A stretch of 32,972 bases of DNA from the NCBI GenBank assembly GCA_016210045.1, contig JACQUX010000039.1:1-32972 (forward strand), in the 5' to 3' direction. The position numbers and the translations under genes are program-made. Below, piece by piece: positions 24,883-32,972 of the stretch (position 1 is its first letter; each line of letters begins with the position of its first letter). Under the pieces are notes generated by a model. It worked only from the letters and a program-made list of their open reading frames with translations. It searched no databases and had not been told where the DNA came from. Origin of the DNA: Deltaproteobacteria bacterium. Its GTDB lineage: Bacteria > UBA10199 > GCA-002796325 > JACPFF01.

Positions 24883-26029
24883 AGGCCACTTCAGGATCCT
24901 GGACTACGACAAGTTCACCCCTTCCGCCCGTGGCCTCTTTGAGCCGCCGTTTTACAGACTTGGAAAGGGTGGTGTCATCCGTTGCATTCAAAACTCCACC
25001 AAGGAAGACCGGCTTCGTGGCCGTTATCGTCCAAGGTTCACTGTGACCAAGCGCGTAATAAGCGGGCGACCATCGGTCTCCCTACGGATTGAATGCTCGA
25101 TTCCCAAGCTCCTGTATGGGAATAATTTCACCGAAATTACCCCTGAAGACCAGTTGCAAATCAGGACCGGCGACAGCTCCTTGTTCGACAATGGGTTAGC
25201 TGAAAGCATGGGTCTGTTTTTTGCCCATTCTCCGGGAAATTCTGTTCTCTCCGCCATCCACTATTCCAAGAATATCATCCTGCCCAAACACATCACCGCC
25301 TCGATGGTCATTTCGGAGCTGGGCAAGTTGAACCTGACCAAGCGGCTGGACCTCAACAAGACCGACTACCGCAACGAAGGTCACGCAGTGCGATTCCACG
25401 CCAACAGTTACGAGGTGGTGTTTTACGATAAGATCAAAGATCTGGAACAGGCCCGCGTCAGCGAAAAACGGGCGATTGAAAACGACAACTGGGTTCAGGT
25501 TGGAATGTTAAAAGATGGTGGTTTACCGATAGGGTTGGAGGTCCTGCGCATGGAGGTGCGGCTCAACACCCGACGGAAGATCAAAAGCCTGTGCGAGAAA
25601 CTTGGGTTGCCACCACCACAAACACTACACGATGCCCTGCGGCGGCATATTGCCCAAACAATCCTTCTTCACTTTTGGGACTTAATCGAGCGGGAATTGA
25701 ATGTCGTGTCGCTGTCGCAACATAAGCCGGAGAATCTATTCCAGGTCCTGACCAGTGGTGGGATGAAGCCGGCAAAGGCGCTTCAGGTTTTAGGCGGGCT
25801 GTCCCTGATTCAGTCGGTCGGAATTCGTGGCCTTCGGTCCCTTTTGGGGAAGACATCAAATCGGACATGGCAACGGCTCGAAAAGAACATAGAGAAATGC
25901 CCGATTTCCGGGAGTACAAAGGTCGAAATGATGCGCCAAATCCGGGAATCTTTGATTGAGTTTTCTCCCGTAAAATTATATGGTTGCGACTCTCAAAATT
26001 TTGACGGGCAAAAGGATGTAATGAATTGA
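24851..26029 (+). CDS. Replication initiator resembling filamentous phage gpII (G2P family)
   Basis: 392 residues. The family-like pattern is M-I-D-T-I-V-L-T-L-P at the start, L-R-I-E-C-S-I-P-K-L-L-Y-G-N-N-F (about 78-93), I-H-Y-S-K-N-I-I-L-P (136-145), then Y-R-N-E-G and V-V-F-Y-D-K-I-K-D-L (189-198). This matches the replication-associated gpII/CRI group of inoviruses and related plasmids, which nick one strand at the origin and drive rolling-circle replication. The gene overlaps the SpoVG-like gene and ends 1 nt before mod, so one transcript is likely. The catalytic tyrosine cannot be assigned by eye. Family call from remembered motifs; good but not proven. Confidence 0.75.
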   Translation: MIDTIVLTLPEGHFRILDYDKFTPSARGLFEPPFYRLGKGGVIRCIQNSTKEDRLRGRYRPRFTVTKRVISGRPSVSLRIECSIPKLLYGNNFTEITPEDQLQIRTGDSSLFDNGLAESMGLFFAHSPGNSVLSAIHYSKNIILPKHITASMVISELGKLNLTKRLDLNKTDYRNEGHAVRFHANSYEVVFYDKIKDLEQARVSEKRAIENDNWVQVGMLKDGGLPIGLEVLRMEVRLNTRRKIKSLCEKLGLPPPQTLHDALRRHIAQTILLHFWDLIERELNVVSLSQHKPENLFQVLTSGGMKPAKALQVLGGLSLIQSVGIRGLRSLLGKTSNRTWQRLEKNIEKCPISGSTKVEMMRQIRESLIEFSPVKLYGCDSQNFDGQKDVMN

Positions 26030-26030
26030 T

Positions 26031-28277
26031 ATGAAACTCCAAGACAACGAAATCCGCGACATCATCAAATACCTCGAGGCTGGCAAACCCTTGCCGGAGC
26101 AATATCGCTTTTTACTCTTTGAAGATAAACGCGAGGTAGAACTGGTTTGGAACGGCAAGACCGATGAAGTCTGCAATGTTGTCCTGCCGTTTCAGTCCAT
26201 CGAGCAGGTGGATGAGCCCCGAACGGAAACTGGGGCTCACAAAAAGGAGCTACAATTTGGCCTGTTCGACACGCGGGGCCGTCAACTGAAAGGCTGGACC
26301 AATAAACTTATCTGGGGCGACAACAAGCTGGTTCTTTCCAGCCTCAAAAATGGTCCGCTCCGCAAGGAAATCGAAGATCAGGGTGGCATCAAACTGATCT
26401 ACATTGACCCGCCTTTTGATGTGGGGGCGGATTTTTCGATCAATATTGAAATTGGTGATGAGCAATTCACCAAGGAGCCTTCGGTTCTCGAAGAGCTGGC
26501 CTACAGGGATACCTGGGGGCAAGGGACCGACAGTTTCATTGCCATGATTTATGAGCGGCTTTCACTCATGCGCGATCTGCTCGCAGAAGATGGAAGTATT
26601 TATGTGCATTGTGATTGGAGGGTGAACTCGTTTGTCAGGATTATTTTGGAAGAGCTATTCGATTCAAAGAATTTTCAGAACCAAATAACCTGGAAAAGAA
26701 TCTTTTCTCACAGCGACGCACACCGTTTCGGTGTTGTTGATGATACGATATTCTTTTTTTCAAAGTCCGATTCATACATTTTCAACAAGCAGTTCAAGCC
26801 TCATTCAAGCACCTATATTGAGTCACACTATGGGCAGAAGGACAAGGATGGACGACCCTTCAGATTAGTTACGCTATCAGCGGCCGGACCAGGACCAGCG
26901 AGGAAGTTTGGTGATAAATGGATTGAACCACCTAAAGGTCGGCACTGGGCTTGGTCCCAAGAAAATATTGATGAAGGATTAAGAACTGGGAAACTTGTTT
27001 TTGCTTCAACAGGGCAGCCGAATATCAAGCAATATTTAGATGATACTAAAGGAACTGTTATTCAGACCATCTGGGATGACATCCCTCCTGTTAATCCAGT
27101 GGCTGAGGAGCGTGTCGATTACCCCACCCAAAAACCCGAAGCACTTCTTGAACGCATCATCAAAGCCTCTTCCAACGAAGGCGATCTTGTTGCCGATTTC
27201 TTCTGCGGCTCCGGCACAACACTAGCCACAGCCGAAAAGTTAGGCCGCAAATGGATCGGTTCCGATCTCGGAAAATTCGCCATCCATACTGCCAGAAAGA
27301 GAATGATTGGCGTCCAGCGCGGTCTTAAAGACAATGGCAAAAATTACCGAGCCTTTGAAATCCTCAACCTCGGCAAATACGAACGACAATATTATGTAGG
27401 TGCAAACCAGAGTCTTCGCGATCAGGAAAAACAACAACAGCTCGCCCAAAAAGAAAAAGAATTTGTCGAACTGATCCTTCATGCCTATCGGGCAGATTCT
27501 GTCACGGGCTTCAAGACATTTTTAGGTAAGAAATCCGCCAGACTCGTCGCCATCGGTCCCATCAATCTTCCCGTCACCCGCGACTTCATCAACGAGATCA
27601 TCAAAGAGTGCCTGGAGAAGCATCTCACTAAGGTGGACGTTTTGGCCTTCGAGTTTGAAATGGGCCTCTTCCCCAATATTCAGGAGGAAGCCAAATCCAA
27701 GGGGATTGACTTGGCCCTCAAGCATATCCCGCGGGAAGTCTTCGACAAACGCGCCATCGAAAAGAATCAGGTCGTCTTCCACGATGTGTCCTTCATCGAG
27801 GTCAAGCCCCATTTCAAGAAAACTTCCGTTGCGGTTGAACTGACTGACTTCGGCGTCTATTACACCCAGGACTCCATCGACAACGTCGCCGAGGCCTTGA
27901 AGAACGGGTCCAACAAAATTACCTTGGAAGCGGGTAAGATCGTGAAGGTCAGTAAGGATAAAAGTGGTATCGTGACCCGCGAAGTGTTGACCAAGAAATG
28001 GACCGATTGGATCGACTACTGGGCAGTCGATTTTGACTTCGAGAGCAAAAAAGAAGTGATCCGGATCCAGAATGACCAAGGCGAATGGGTCGAGAACTGG
28101 ACCGGCGATTACATTTTTGAAAACGAGTGGCAGTCCTTCCGTACCAAGAAAGACCGCTCTCTGGAGCTGAAAAGCGTCTACTTCGAATATCCCAACAAAG
28201 GGCGCTACAAAATCGCTGTGAAGGTCGTGGATATTTTTGGGAACGACACGATGAAAGTGATTGAGGTGGGAGTCTAA
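26031..28277 (+). CDS. mod: Type III restriction-modification DNA methyltransferase (Mod)
   Basis: 748 residues. Beta-class N6-adenine methyltransferase motifs appear in the expected order: D-P-P-F (126-129, catalytic motif IV), Y-P-T-Q-K-P-E (364-370) and D-F-F-C-G-S-G-T-T (389-397, SAM-binding motif I), followed by I-G-S-D-L-G. The target-recognition region lies between motif IV and motif I (about 200-350), and a long C-terminal extension follows. It methylates adenine in a short asymmetric site and, with Res, forms the restriction complex. It starts 1 nt after the initiator gene and ends 1 nt before the zinc-ribbon gene. The middle is visibly AT-richer than its ends, which may reflect exchange of the recognition region. 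Confidence 0.92.
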   Translation: MKLQDNEIRDIIKYLEAGKPLPEQYRFLLFEDKREVELVWNGKTDEVCNVVLPFQSIEQVDEPRTETGAHKKELQFGLFDTRGRQLKGWTNKLIWGDNKLVLSSLKNGPLRKEIEDQGGIKLIYIDPPFDVGADFSINIEIGDEQFTKEPSVLEELAYRDTWGQGTDSFIAMIYERLSLMRDLLAEDGSIYVHCDWRVNSFVRIILEELFDSKNFQNQITWKRIFSHSDAHRFGVVDDTIFFFSKSDSYIFNKQFKPHSSTYIESHYGQKDKDGRPFRLVTLSAAGPGPARKFGDKWIEPPKGRHWAWSQENIDEGLRTGKLVFASTGQPNIKQYLDDTKGTVIQTIWDDIPPVNPVAEERVDYPTQKPEALLERIIKASSNEGDLVADFFCGSGTTLATAEKLGRKWIGSDLGKFAIHTARKRMIGVQRGLKDNGKNYRAFEILNLGKYERQYYVGANQSLRDQEKQQQLAQKEKEFVELILHAYRADSVTGFKTFLGKKSARLVAIGPINLPVTRDFINEIIKECLEKHLTKVDVLAFEFEMGLFPNIQEEAKSKGIDLALKHIPREVFDKRAIEKNQVVFHDVSFIEVKPHFKKTSVAVELTDFGVYYTQDSIDNVAEALKNGSNKITLEAGKIVKVSKDKSGIVTREVLTKKWTDWIDYWAVDFDFESKKEVIRIQNDQGEWVENWTGDYIFENEWQSFRTKKDRSLELKSVYFEYPNKGRYKIAVKVVDIFGNDTMKVIEVGV

Positions 28278-28278
28278 C

Positions 28279-28551
28279 ATGAAGAAATTTGAAGATCTAA
28301 AATCTGAAATTGTTGAGAAACTGAAAGAACGGGCACCAAATTTTCAATGCCCGGTCTGTAGTACCTCGAGCACGCCTCATCGCAAACTGATTTTAATTGA
28401 TGGCTACTTTAATCGACCACTTCAAAAAGAACTCACAGGGGCTTTAGTGATTGGAGGACCAGCTGTTCCGACATTTGGTATCGTTTGTGAGAATTGTGGT
28501 CATGTTATGGAGTTTTCCCTTGGTGCCCTTGGATTATTGCAAAAGGAATAG
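28279..28551 (+). CDS. Small zinc-ribbon protein in the type III RM operon
   Basis: 90 residues. Two CxxC knuckles, C-P-V-C (about 24-27) and C-E-N-C (about 70-73), form a likely zinc ribbon. Between them is a beta-rich segment with G-G-P-A-V-P-T-F-G-I-V, and the protein ends in E-F-S-L-G-A-L-G-L. ATG 28279 has GGTGGGAG upstream; an upstream in-frame start would overlap mod. Located between mod and res, so it may be an accessory of the restriction system, or a passenger. No specific function can be assigned. Confidence 0.75.
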   Translation: MKKFEDLKSEIVEKLKERAPNFQCPVCSTSSTPHRKLILIDGYFNRPLQKELTGALVIGGPAVPTFGIVCENCGHVMEFSLGALGLLQKE

Positions 28552-28554
28552 ATT

Positions 28555-28992
28555 GTGGCTGAAGATAAAACAACAATTGAATCATCGGCGAGCGCATCCG
28601 ATCCACTGAAGTATCCAAAGTCGCCAGATGTTCAAGTGAGCGGATCGGATCTCATGTTGGAATTGATTAAATTTGAGCGCGCTATAAAAAACAGAATCAC
28701 AATGCCGATGTTAATTGCCATAATTTCGTTATGGGCTCCCTTTTTTACTGCCGATTTTAAAAGTATCCTAAATATTTCTGGGCAACAAATACAAGCTGGC
28801 TACCTTGTCCTCGCGGCAATATTAAGTTTTGCTATTCTCAAGCCACTATTCGTCACAGCCTCTCGGGTAATTCCCTGGCTACCATTTTTTAATGAATCGT
28901 TTAAGAAATGGAAACGTGACAACGAAAGCAATCCCGAGACTAAAACAAAAGACATTCTCGAAAAATGTTTTTCAAAGGAACAAAAAGACTAA
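28555..28992 (+). CDS. Two-TM membrane protein in the type III RM operon
   Basis: 145 residues from GTG 28555, with AAGGAA upstream. A polar N-terminus (1-45) is followed by two hydrophobic segments (about 50-68 and 80-100) joined by a short loop, and a charged C-terminal tail (about 116-145). It starts 3 nt after the zinc-ribbon gene and ends 3 nt before res, so it is an integral part of the operon. A membrane protein inside a type III restriction operon is unexpected. It might anchor or sense, but nothing in the sequence proves it. No family recognised. Confidence 0.75.
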   Translation: MAEDKTTIESSASASDPLKYPKSPDVQVSGSDLMLELIKFERAIKNRITMPMLIAIISLWAPFFTADFKSILNISGQQIQAGYLVLAAILSFAILKPLFVTASRVIPWLPFFNESFKKWKRDNESNPETKTKDILEKCFSKEQKD

Positions 28993-28995
28993 TCT

Positions 28996-31683
28996 ATGGC
29001 CCTCCACCCCAAATTTCCGCAATCTCCATATGCCATTCTAGATCCAGAACTCCGTTGGTTTCCTGCCGATGAAGCGCTACGCGAAAAAGATTATGGCAAG
29101 CTACTACCACCGCTCGTGGCGAAGCTCCGTAAAGAAGTAAAAGCGTGGCGAGATTCCGGATACAAAGATGCCAGTGCCACCAGTTGCGCCCTTCTTAACT
29201 GGTGGTTCAAGACTGAGCATTATCTTCCTCAAAGTGACGGCACATCGTTCAAGTTTCAATATTATTTCGCCCAGCGTGAGGCCATTGAGACGATCATTTA
29301 CCTGCATGAAATTGTGAAAGCCAAGGACAAGTACGACCTGATGCGTTTTGATAGCTCAGAAGTGGTTACGGCTCAAATGTTTCCGGAATCCTGGCGACGC
29401 TACGTTGTCAAAATGGCCACCGGGAGCGGAAAAACCAAGACGATGAGTTTGGTGCTCGCTTGGTGTTATTTTCATCGTTATTACGAAGATGCCTCAACAC
29501 TGGCCAGCAACTTCCTGATTATTGCCCCCAACATCATCGTCTTGGAACGCCTTCGGAACGATTTTGACGGTCTGAAAATCTTCTTTCAAGACCCGGTACT
29601 TCCCGAAAATGGCTACGAGGGACGCAACTGGCAGGACGACTTTCAATTGACCCTTCATATTCAGGATAACCTCGGCACCATCCGGAAACATGGAAACATT
29701 TTCCTCACCAATATTCACCGCGTCTATGAAAGCTCAAAAACAAATCCATCGGCTCAAGACGAAAACACGATGGAATACTTTTTAGGAACAAAGCCGGCGG
29801 GTGCCACCAATGAATCCAAAGTGGACCTTGAGCAAATCATTCGAGACATCAACGAATTGGTTATTTTGAATGACGAGGCCCATCATATTCATGACGAAAA
29901 GCTGGCCTGGTTCAAATCGATAGAGGACATTCATAACCGCCTGAAAATGAAAGGCGGTGAGCTGGCTTTGCAGGTGGATGTTACCGCCACACCCCGCCAT
30001 AACAACGGCGCCATTTTTGTTCAGACTATTTGTGACTATCCCTTGGTTGAGGCCATTCACCAGAATGTTGTGAAGCATCCCGTCATTCCTGATGAAGCCA
30101 GCCGTAGCAAGCTTCAGGAGGAGCAAAGCTCGAAGTTTACGGAGAAGTACCGGCAATACATTCACCTGGGTGTGATCGAATGGCGCAAGACTTTTGAGGA
30201 ACACGCGAAGGTTGGGAAAAAGGCCGTTCTCTTTGTAATGACGGATGACACCAAGAATTGTGATGAAGTTGCCGAGTATCTTTCCGGCACCTATCCTGAA
30301 TTTCAGGCAAAGGATTCTATTCTCGTCATTCACACAAAAAATAATGGTGAAATTTCCGAGTCTTCAACGGGCAAGAACAAGGACGAATTAGAAAAGCTCC
30401 GGAAACTTTCAAACAATATCGATAAGACCGACAACCCCTACAAAGTGATTGTCTCGGTCTTGATGCTCAAAGAAGGCTGGGACGTTCGGAACGTTACGAC
30501 CATTGTGGGCCTTCGGGCCTATTCCTCGCAAAGCAATATTCTCCCGGAGCAAACTCTAGGCAGAGGGCTCCGCCGCATGTATTTCGGCCAGGATGTCACG
30601 GAATACGTCAGTGTGGTGGGGACAAACGCGTTCATGGATTTTGTCGAGTCGATTCGTTCCGAGGGTGTGGAGCTTGAACGGAGAAAGATGGGCGAGGGAA
30701 CCGAACCCAAAACGCCAATCGTCATTGAAATCGATCACGAGAATACAAAAAAGGATATTAACGAACTGGATATCGAAATCCCTGTTCTCACTCCCAGGAT
30801 TTACCGAGAATACAAAAACCTGTCTGATCTAAAAATTAACGAGTTTGGCCATAAAAAAATTCGACTCAAGGAATTCTCGGAAGAGGAAAAAAGGGAAATC
30901 GTTTTTAGGGACATTGCAAACGGGGAAATTACCCACCGAACACTGTTCGATTCCAATTTTGTCCCCGACTATCAGAGCGTAGTCGGCTATTTCGCGCAAA
31001 CCATCAGAAAGGAATTGAGGCTGGTGGGAGGTTTTGACGTGCTGTTTGAGAAGGTCAGAGATTTTATTGTGGGCCATCTTTTTGAAGGTTCAGTCGATTT
31101 GAATGACTTAAACACCCTGCGCAATTTATCGGAATTAGAAGCGACAAAAACCATCATTGAAACTTTTAAAAGGGAGATCAATGCGCTGACTGTTTTGGAT
31201 AAGGGCGAAGCCGAAATCCGAGACACGATCAAAATCAGCAAGTGCCGCCCGTTTATTGCCAAAGACCAAGGTTATTTAATTCCTAAGAAGTCCCCTTTTA
31301 ACAAAATTATCGGTGATAGCCAATTTGAACTGGAATTCGCCAATTTTCTCGAGGGCTGTGACGATATCGTCTCGTATGTAAAGAACTACTTCGCGGTGCA
31401 TCTCAAGATCGATTACAAGAATGCGGATGGATTTATTGCCGATTACTACCCTGATTTTGTCGTCAAGAAGTCTCCAAAGGAAATTTGGATCGTGGAAACA
31501 AAAGGTCGTGAGGATCTTGATGATGTTGAAAAGATCAAGCGCCTTGCCCAGTGGTGTGACGACTTGAATAAGGTGCAGGCCAAAATCCGTATGGGATGGC
31601 TGTATATCGAGCAAGAAGCCTTTGAGAAATATACGCCGAAAAGTTTCATGAGCTTGATTGATCTATTTGGGAGCAAACAATGA
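28996..31683 (+). CDS. res: Type III restriction endonuclease/helicase (Res)
   Basis: 895 residues. An SF2 helicase core has Walker A A-T-G-S-G-K-T (141-147), the DEAH box in N-D-E-A-H-H (292-297), V-T-A-T-P (329-333) and motif VI G-R-G-L-R-R (522-527). A C-terminal PD-(D/E)xK nuclease has P-D-F-V-V (D820) and V-E-T-K-G (E834, K836). All key residues are present, so an active enzyme is expected. It translocates or diffuses along DNA with Mod and cuts when sites are unmodified. ATG 28996 follows the two-TM gene closely. Length is close to that of typical Res chains. Confidence 0.92.
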   Translation: MALHPKFPQSPYAILDPELRWFPADEALREKDYGKLLPPLVAKLRKEVKAWRDSGYKDASATSCALLNWWFKTEHYLPQSDGTSFKFQYYFAQREAIETIIYLHEIVKAKDKYDLMRFDSSEVVTAQMFPESWRRYVVKMATGSGKTKTMSLVLAWCYFHRYYEDASTLASNFLIIAPNIIVLERLRNDFDGLKIFFQDPVLPENGYEGRNWQDDFQLTLHIQDNLGTIRKHGNIFLTNIHRVYESSKTNPSAQDENTMEYFLGTKPAGATNESKVDLEQIIRDINELVILNDEAHHIHDEKLAWFKSIEDIHNRLKMKGGELALQVDVTATPRHNNGAIFVQTICDYPLVEAIHQNVVKHPVIPDEASRSKLQEEQSSKFTEKYRQYIHLGVIEWRKTFEEHAKVGKKAVLFVMTDDTKNCDEVAEYLSGTYPEFQAKDSILVIHTKNNGEISESSTGKNKDELEKLRKLSNNIDKTDNPYKVIVSVLMLKEGWDVRNVTTIVGLRAYSSQSNILPEQTLGRGLRRMYFGQDVTEYVSVVGTNAFMDFVESIRSEGVELERRKMGEGTEPKTPIVIEIDHENTKKDINELDIEIPVLTPRIYREYKNLSDLKINEFGHKKIRLKEFSEEEKREIVFRDIANGEITHRTLFDSNFVPDYQSVVGYFAQTIRKELRLVGGFDVLFEKVRDFIVGHLFEGSVDLNDLNTLRNLSELEATKTIIETFKREINALTVLDKGEAEIRDTIKISKCRPFIAKDQGYLIPKKSPFNKIIGDSQFELEFANFLEGCDDIVSYVKNYFAVHLKIDYKNADGFIADYYPDFVVKKSPKEIWIVETKGREDLDDVEKIKRLAQWCDDLNKVQAKIRMGWLYIEQEAFEKYTPKSFMSLIDLFGSKQ

Positions 31684-31734
31684 AACGCACACAGCGGTTA
31701 TCCAAAGCCGATAGCACTGAACAGGGGGTAGCAA

Positions 31735-32763
31735 ATGGGTAAGCTTGTTCTTCCCCTCACAGGATCCCCTCAAAATCATGAGTACCATCTGTGTGATAAT
31801 CCGGAAGAAGCAGTCTGGAGGGAATTACTGATCTTTGCCGAGCCATTCGTATTGAAGAAATATTGGAATGGTTCCAAAAACGAAGAACTGATCACATTTG
31901 TTTGTACGTCAATAAGACAGGCTTACGAATACTACCGAGCAAGCAAACAATTGGGCGAGAACACAGCCCCTCTCTTTCTTTATTATTCCTGCCACAATCT
32001 CACCAAAGCGGTCCTCACTGTAAAAAATGATTCAATGGAGGACCTGAATCATCACGGGCTGACAACAACTGACAGGGCCGCAGACCTATTCAAATATCGA
32101 GTCAAACAGTGCGCCCAGGGCGTTTTTGGCAAACTAACTCAAGCCTTCGGTATGACATGGGCCTTGGATGATAATCAGGAATTTTTGTTTTCCGACTTCA
32201 TCAAAAATACGATTGAGTTCGTCGATCCTATTGGAAATATCTTCGAACAGGAACCCACCATCATTCCCATTGGCATAACGAGAAACACGGAGGGGTTGGT
32301 TACCTTATCAATCAGCATTGTCGATTCTCAAAAGAGACAGCAGATACGCCGGTTGGTTAATGAAAAAACCGATTTAAAAAATCATTTTGATGAAAATAGC
32401 GGTTCGGATGAAAGTTACGATTATTTCAAGCAATACGCAGATAAGGCCACATTACAAAAAGACGGTTGTGAGACGGTTCGAAAGATGTTTTCGTTCAGCT
32501 ATCTGCCCTGCAATGAAAAAATAATCTATTTGGACGTGTCGGAAAGAAGATTACCGCAAGCCTGCTGCTACTACGGCATGGTGTACATCCTCGGAATGAT
32601 CGTGAGGTACTCCCCTCAAATCATCGGCGGGATCTTGACCAACCCCAATTCCGAATATCGCTGGCTAATTGAGCAGGTCTGTTTAAACACGAGAAGGCTT
32701 TATCCCAATTACATGCTCAATCTGATGACGGGGAAATCTTATAAGTTTGTGACGAGTGTCTGA
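31735..32763 (+). CDS. YaaC-like protein
   Basis: 342 residues. Y-Y-S-C-H-N-L-T-K-A, H-H-G-L and the C-terminal Y-Y-G-M-V-Y-I-L-G-M-I-V-R-Y-S-P match the YaaC family known from Bacillus (function unknown). AGGGGG lies upstream of the ATG, 52 nt after res. YaaC-like proteins also occur on mobile elements and near restriction systems, so a defence-related role is possible but not shown. The coding region is AT-rich like the other island genes. Confidence 0.7.
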   Translation: MGKLVLPLTGSPQNHEYHLCDNPEEAVWRELLIFAEPFVLKKYWNGSKNEELITFVCTSIRQAYEYYRASKQLGENTAPLFLYYSCHNLTKAVLTVKNDSMEDLNHHGLTTTDRAADLFKYRVKQCAQGVFGKLTQAFGMTWALDDNQEFLFSDFIKNTIEFVDPIGNIFEQEPTIIPIGITRNTEGLVTLSISIVDSQKRQQIRRLVNEKTDLKNHFDENSGSDESYDYFKQYADKATLQKDGCETVRKMFSFSYLPCNEKIIYLDVSERRLPQACCYYGMVYILGMIVRYSPQIIGGILTNPNSEYRWLIEQVCLNTRRLYPNYMLNLMTGKSYKFVTSV

Positions 32764-32816
32764 AACGATAAAATGGCTTGATTTAACCTCCGACTTTGTG
32801 AGGGACAAGAAATTCT

Positions 32817-32972
32817 ATGACCAAAAATCATTCTGAATCTTTGCAGAAAAGCCTCTTATCAAGAGAAACGGCAATGTTTAATGCCGTTATTAAGGAAAAA
32901 TATGACTGGGCCGTGAATGACACGAATCGAAGAGGTGTCCTTGGACCCGGAGTAGGTGCAGCATTCGTTGAG
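32817..32972 (+). CDS. Unknown protein, N-terminal 52 residues (cut by window end)
   Basis: An open frame from ATG 32817 runs to the last base without a stop. GAGGG lies about 11 nt upstream. The visible part is polar and helical (S-L-L-S-R-E-T-A-M-F-N-A-V-I-K-E-K-Y-D-W) followed by a Gly-rich segment G-V-L-G-P-G-V-G-A-A-F. It follows the YaaC-like gene by 53 nt and may be part of the same operon. No family recognised from this fragment. Confidence 0.55.
   Translation, partial: MTKNHSESLQKSLLSRETAMFNAVIKEKYDWAVNDTNRRGVLGPGVGAAFVE

Noticed and set aside
31680-31742. 20-codon frame overlapping the res stop by ATGA
   Set aside because: Too short to support; probably chance, though translational coupling to the YaaC-like gene cannot be excluded.

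Overview
The window comes from a GC-rich Gram-negative bacterium. It encodes a monofunctional peptidoglycan glycosyltransferase, a cytochrome c maturation (CcmF-type) protein, complex I subunit NuoI, and a propionyl-CoA carboxylase/methylmalonyl-CoA set. The gene mix and the long Thr/Pro/Ala-rich surface proteins suggest an uncultured deltaproteobacterium-like lineage; this is inference from content, and no rRNA is present to test it.

Layout. 1-7032: a leftward run (dcd, a DUF2203 protein, nuoI, a DnaJ-like co-chaperone), then mtgA on the + strand, then a leftward group with an atypical SDR, a zinc-ribbon CcmI-like protein and a divergent CcmF. 7033-8824: about 1.8 kb with no convincing protein gene. 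It holds two tandem copies, offset 883 nt, of a large (about 580 nt) structured RNA. Each copy is closed by long 5'/3' pairing, shows compensatory changes and GNRA loops, has a DnaA-box-like TTATCCACA upstream, and ends in a hairpin. This is the strongest candidate here for something undescribed. 8825-10207: a Thr/Ala-rich single-pass membrane protein. 10238-10362: a 125-nt imperfect palindrome between convergent genes. 10363-12872: pgeF-like, rluD-like and HNH genes, leftward.

12974-22621 is a propionate module: methylmalonyl-CoA mutase large chain, methylmalonyl-CoA epimerase, and the pccB / biotin carboxylase / biotin carrier operon. Together these convert propionyl-CoA to (S)-methylmalonyl-CoA, epimerise it and isomerise it to succinyl-CoA; the B12-binding mutase subunit is not in the window. 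A 1311-residue secreted Thr/Pro-rich protein sits inside the module on the opposite strand. 22638-23802 holds a HEXXH metallopeptidase and a small unknown protein.

At about 24069-24115 lies the 3' half of a tRNA-Arg(TCG) gene. To its right the DNA is visibly AT-richer and gene style changes, which looks like one end of an integrated element. The element encodes a SpoVG-like protein overlapping a replication initiator resembling filamentous-phage gpII. It then carries a tightly packed type III restriction-modification operon (mod, zinc-ribbon protein, two-TM protein, res), a YaaC-like protein, and a gene cut by the window end. The intact tRNA and any integrase would be expected beyond the right edge.
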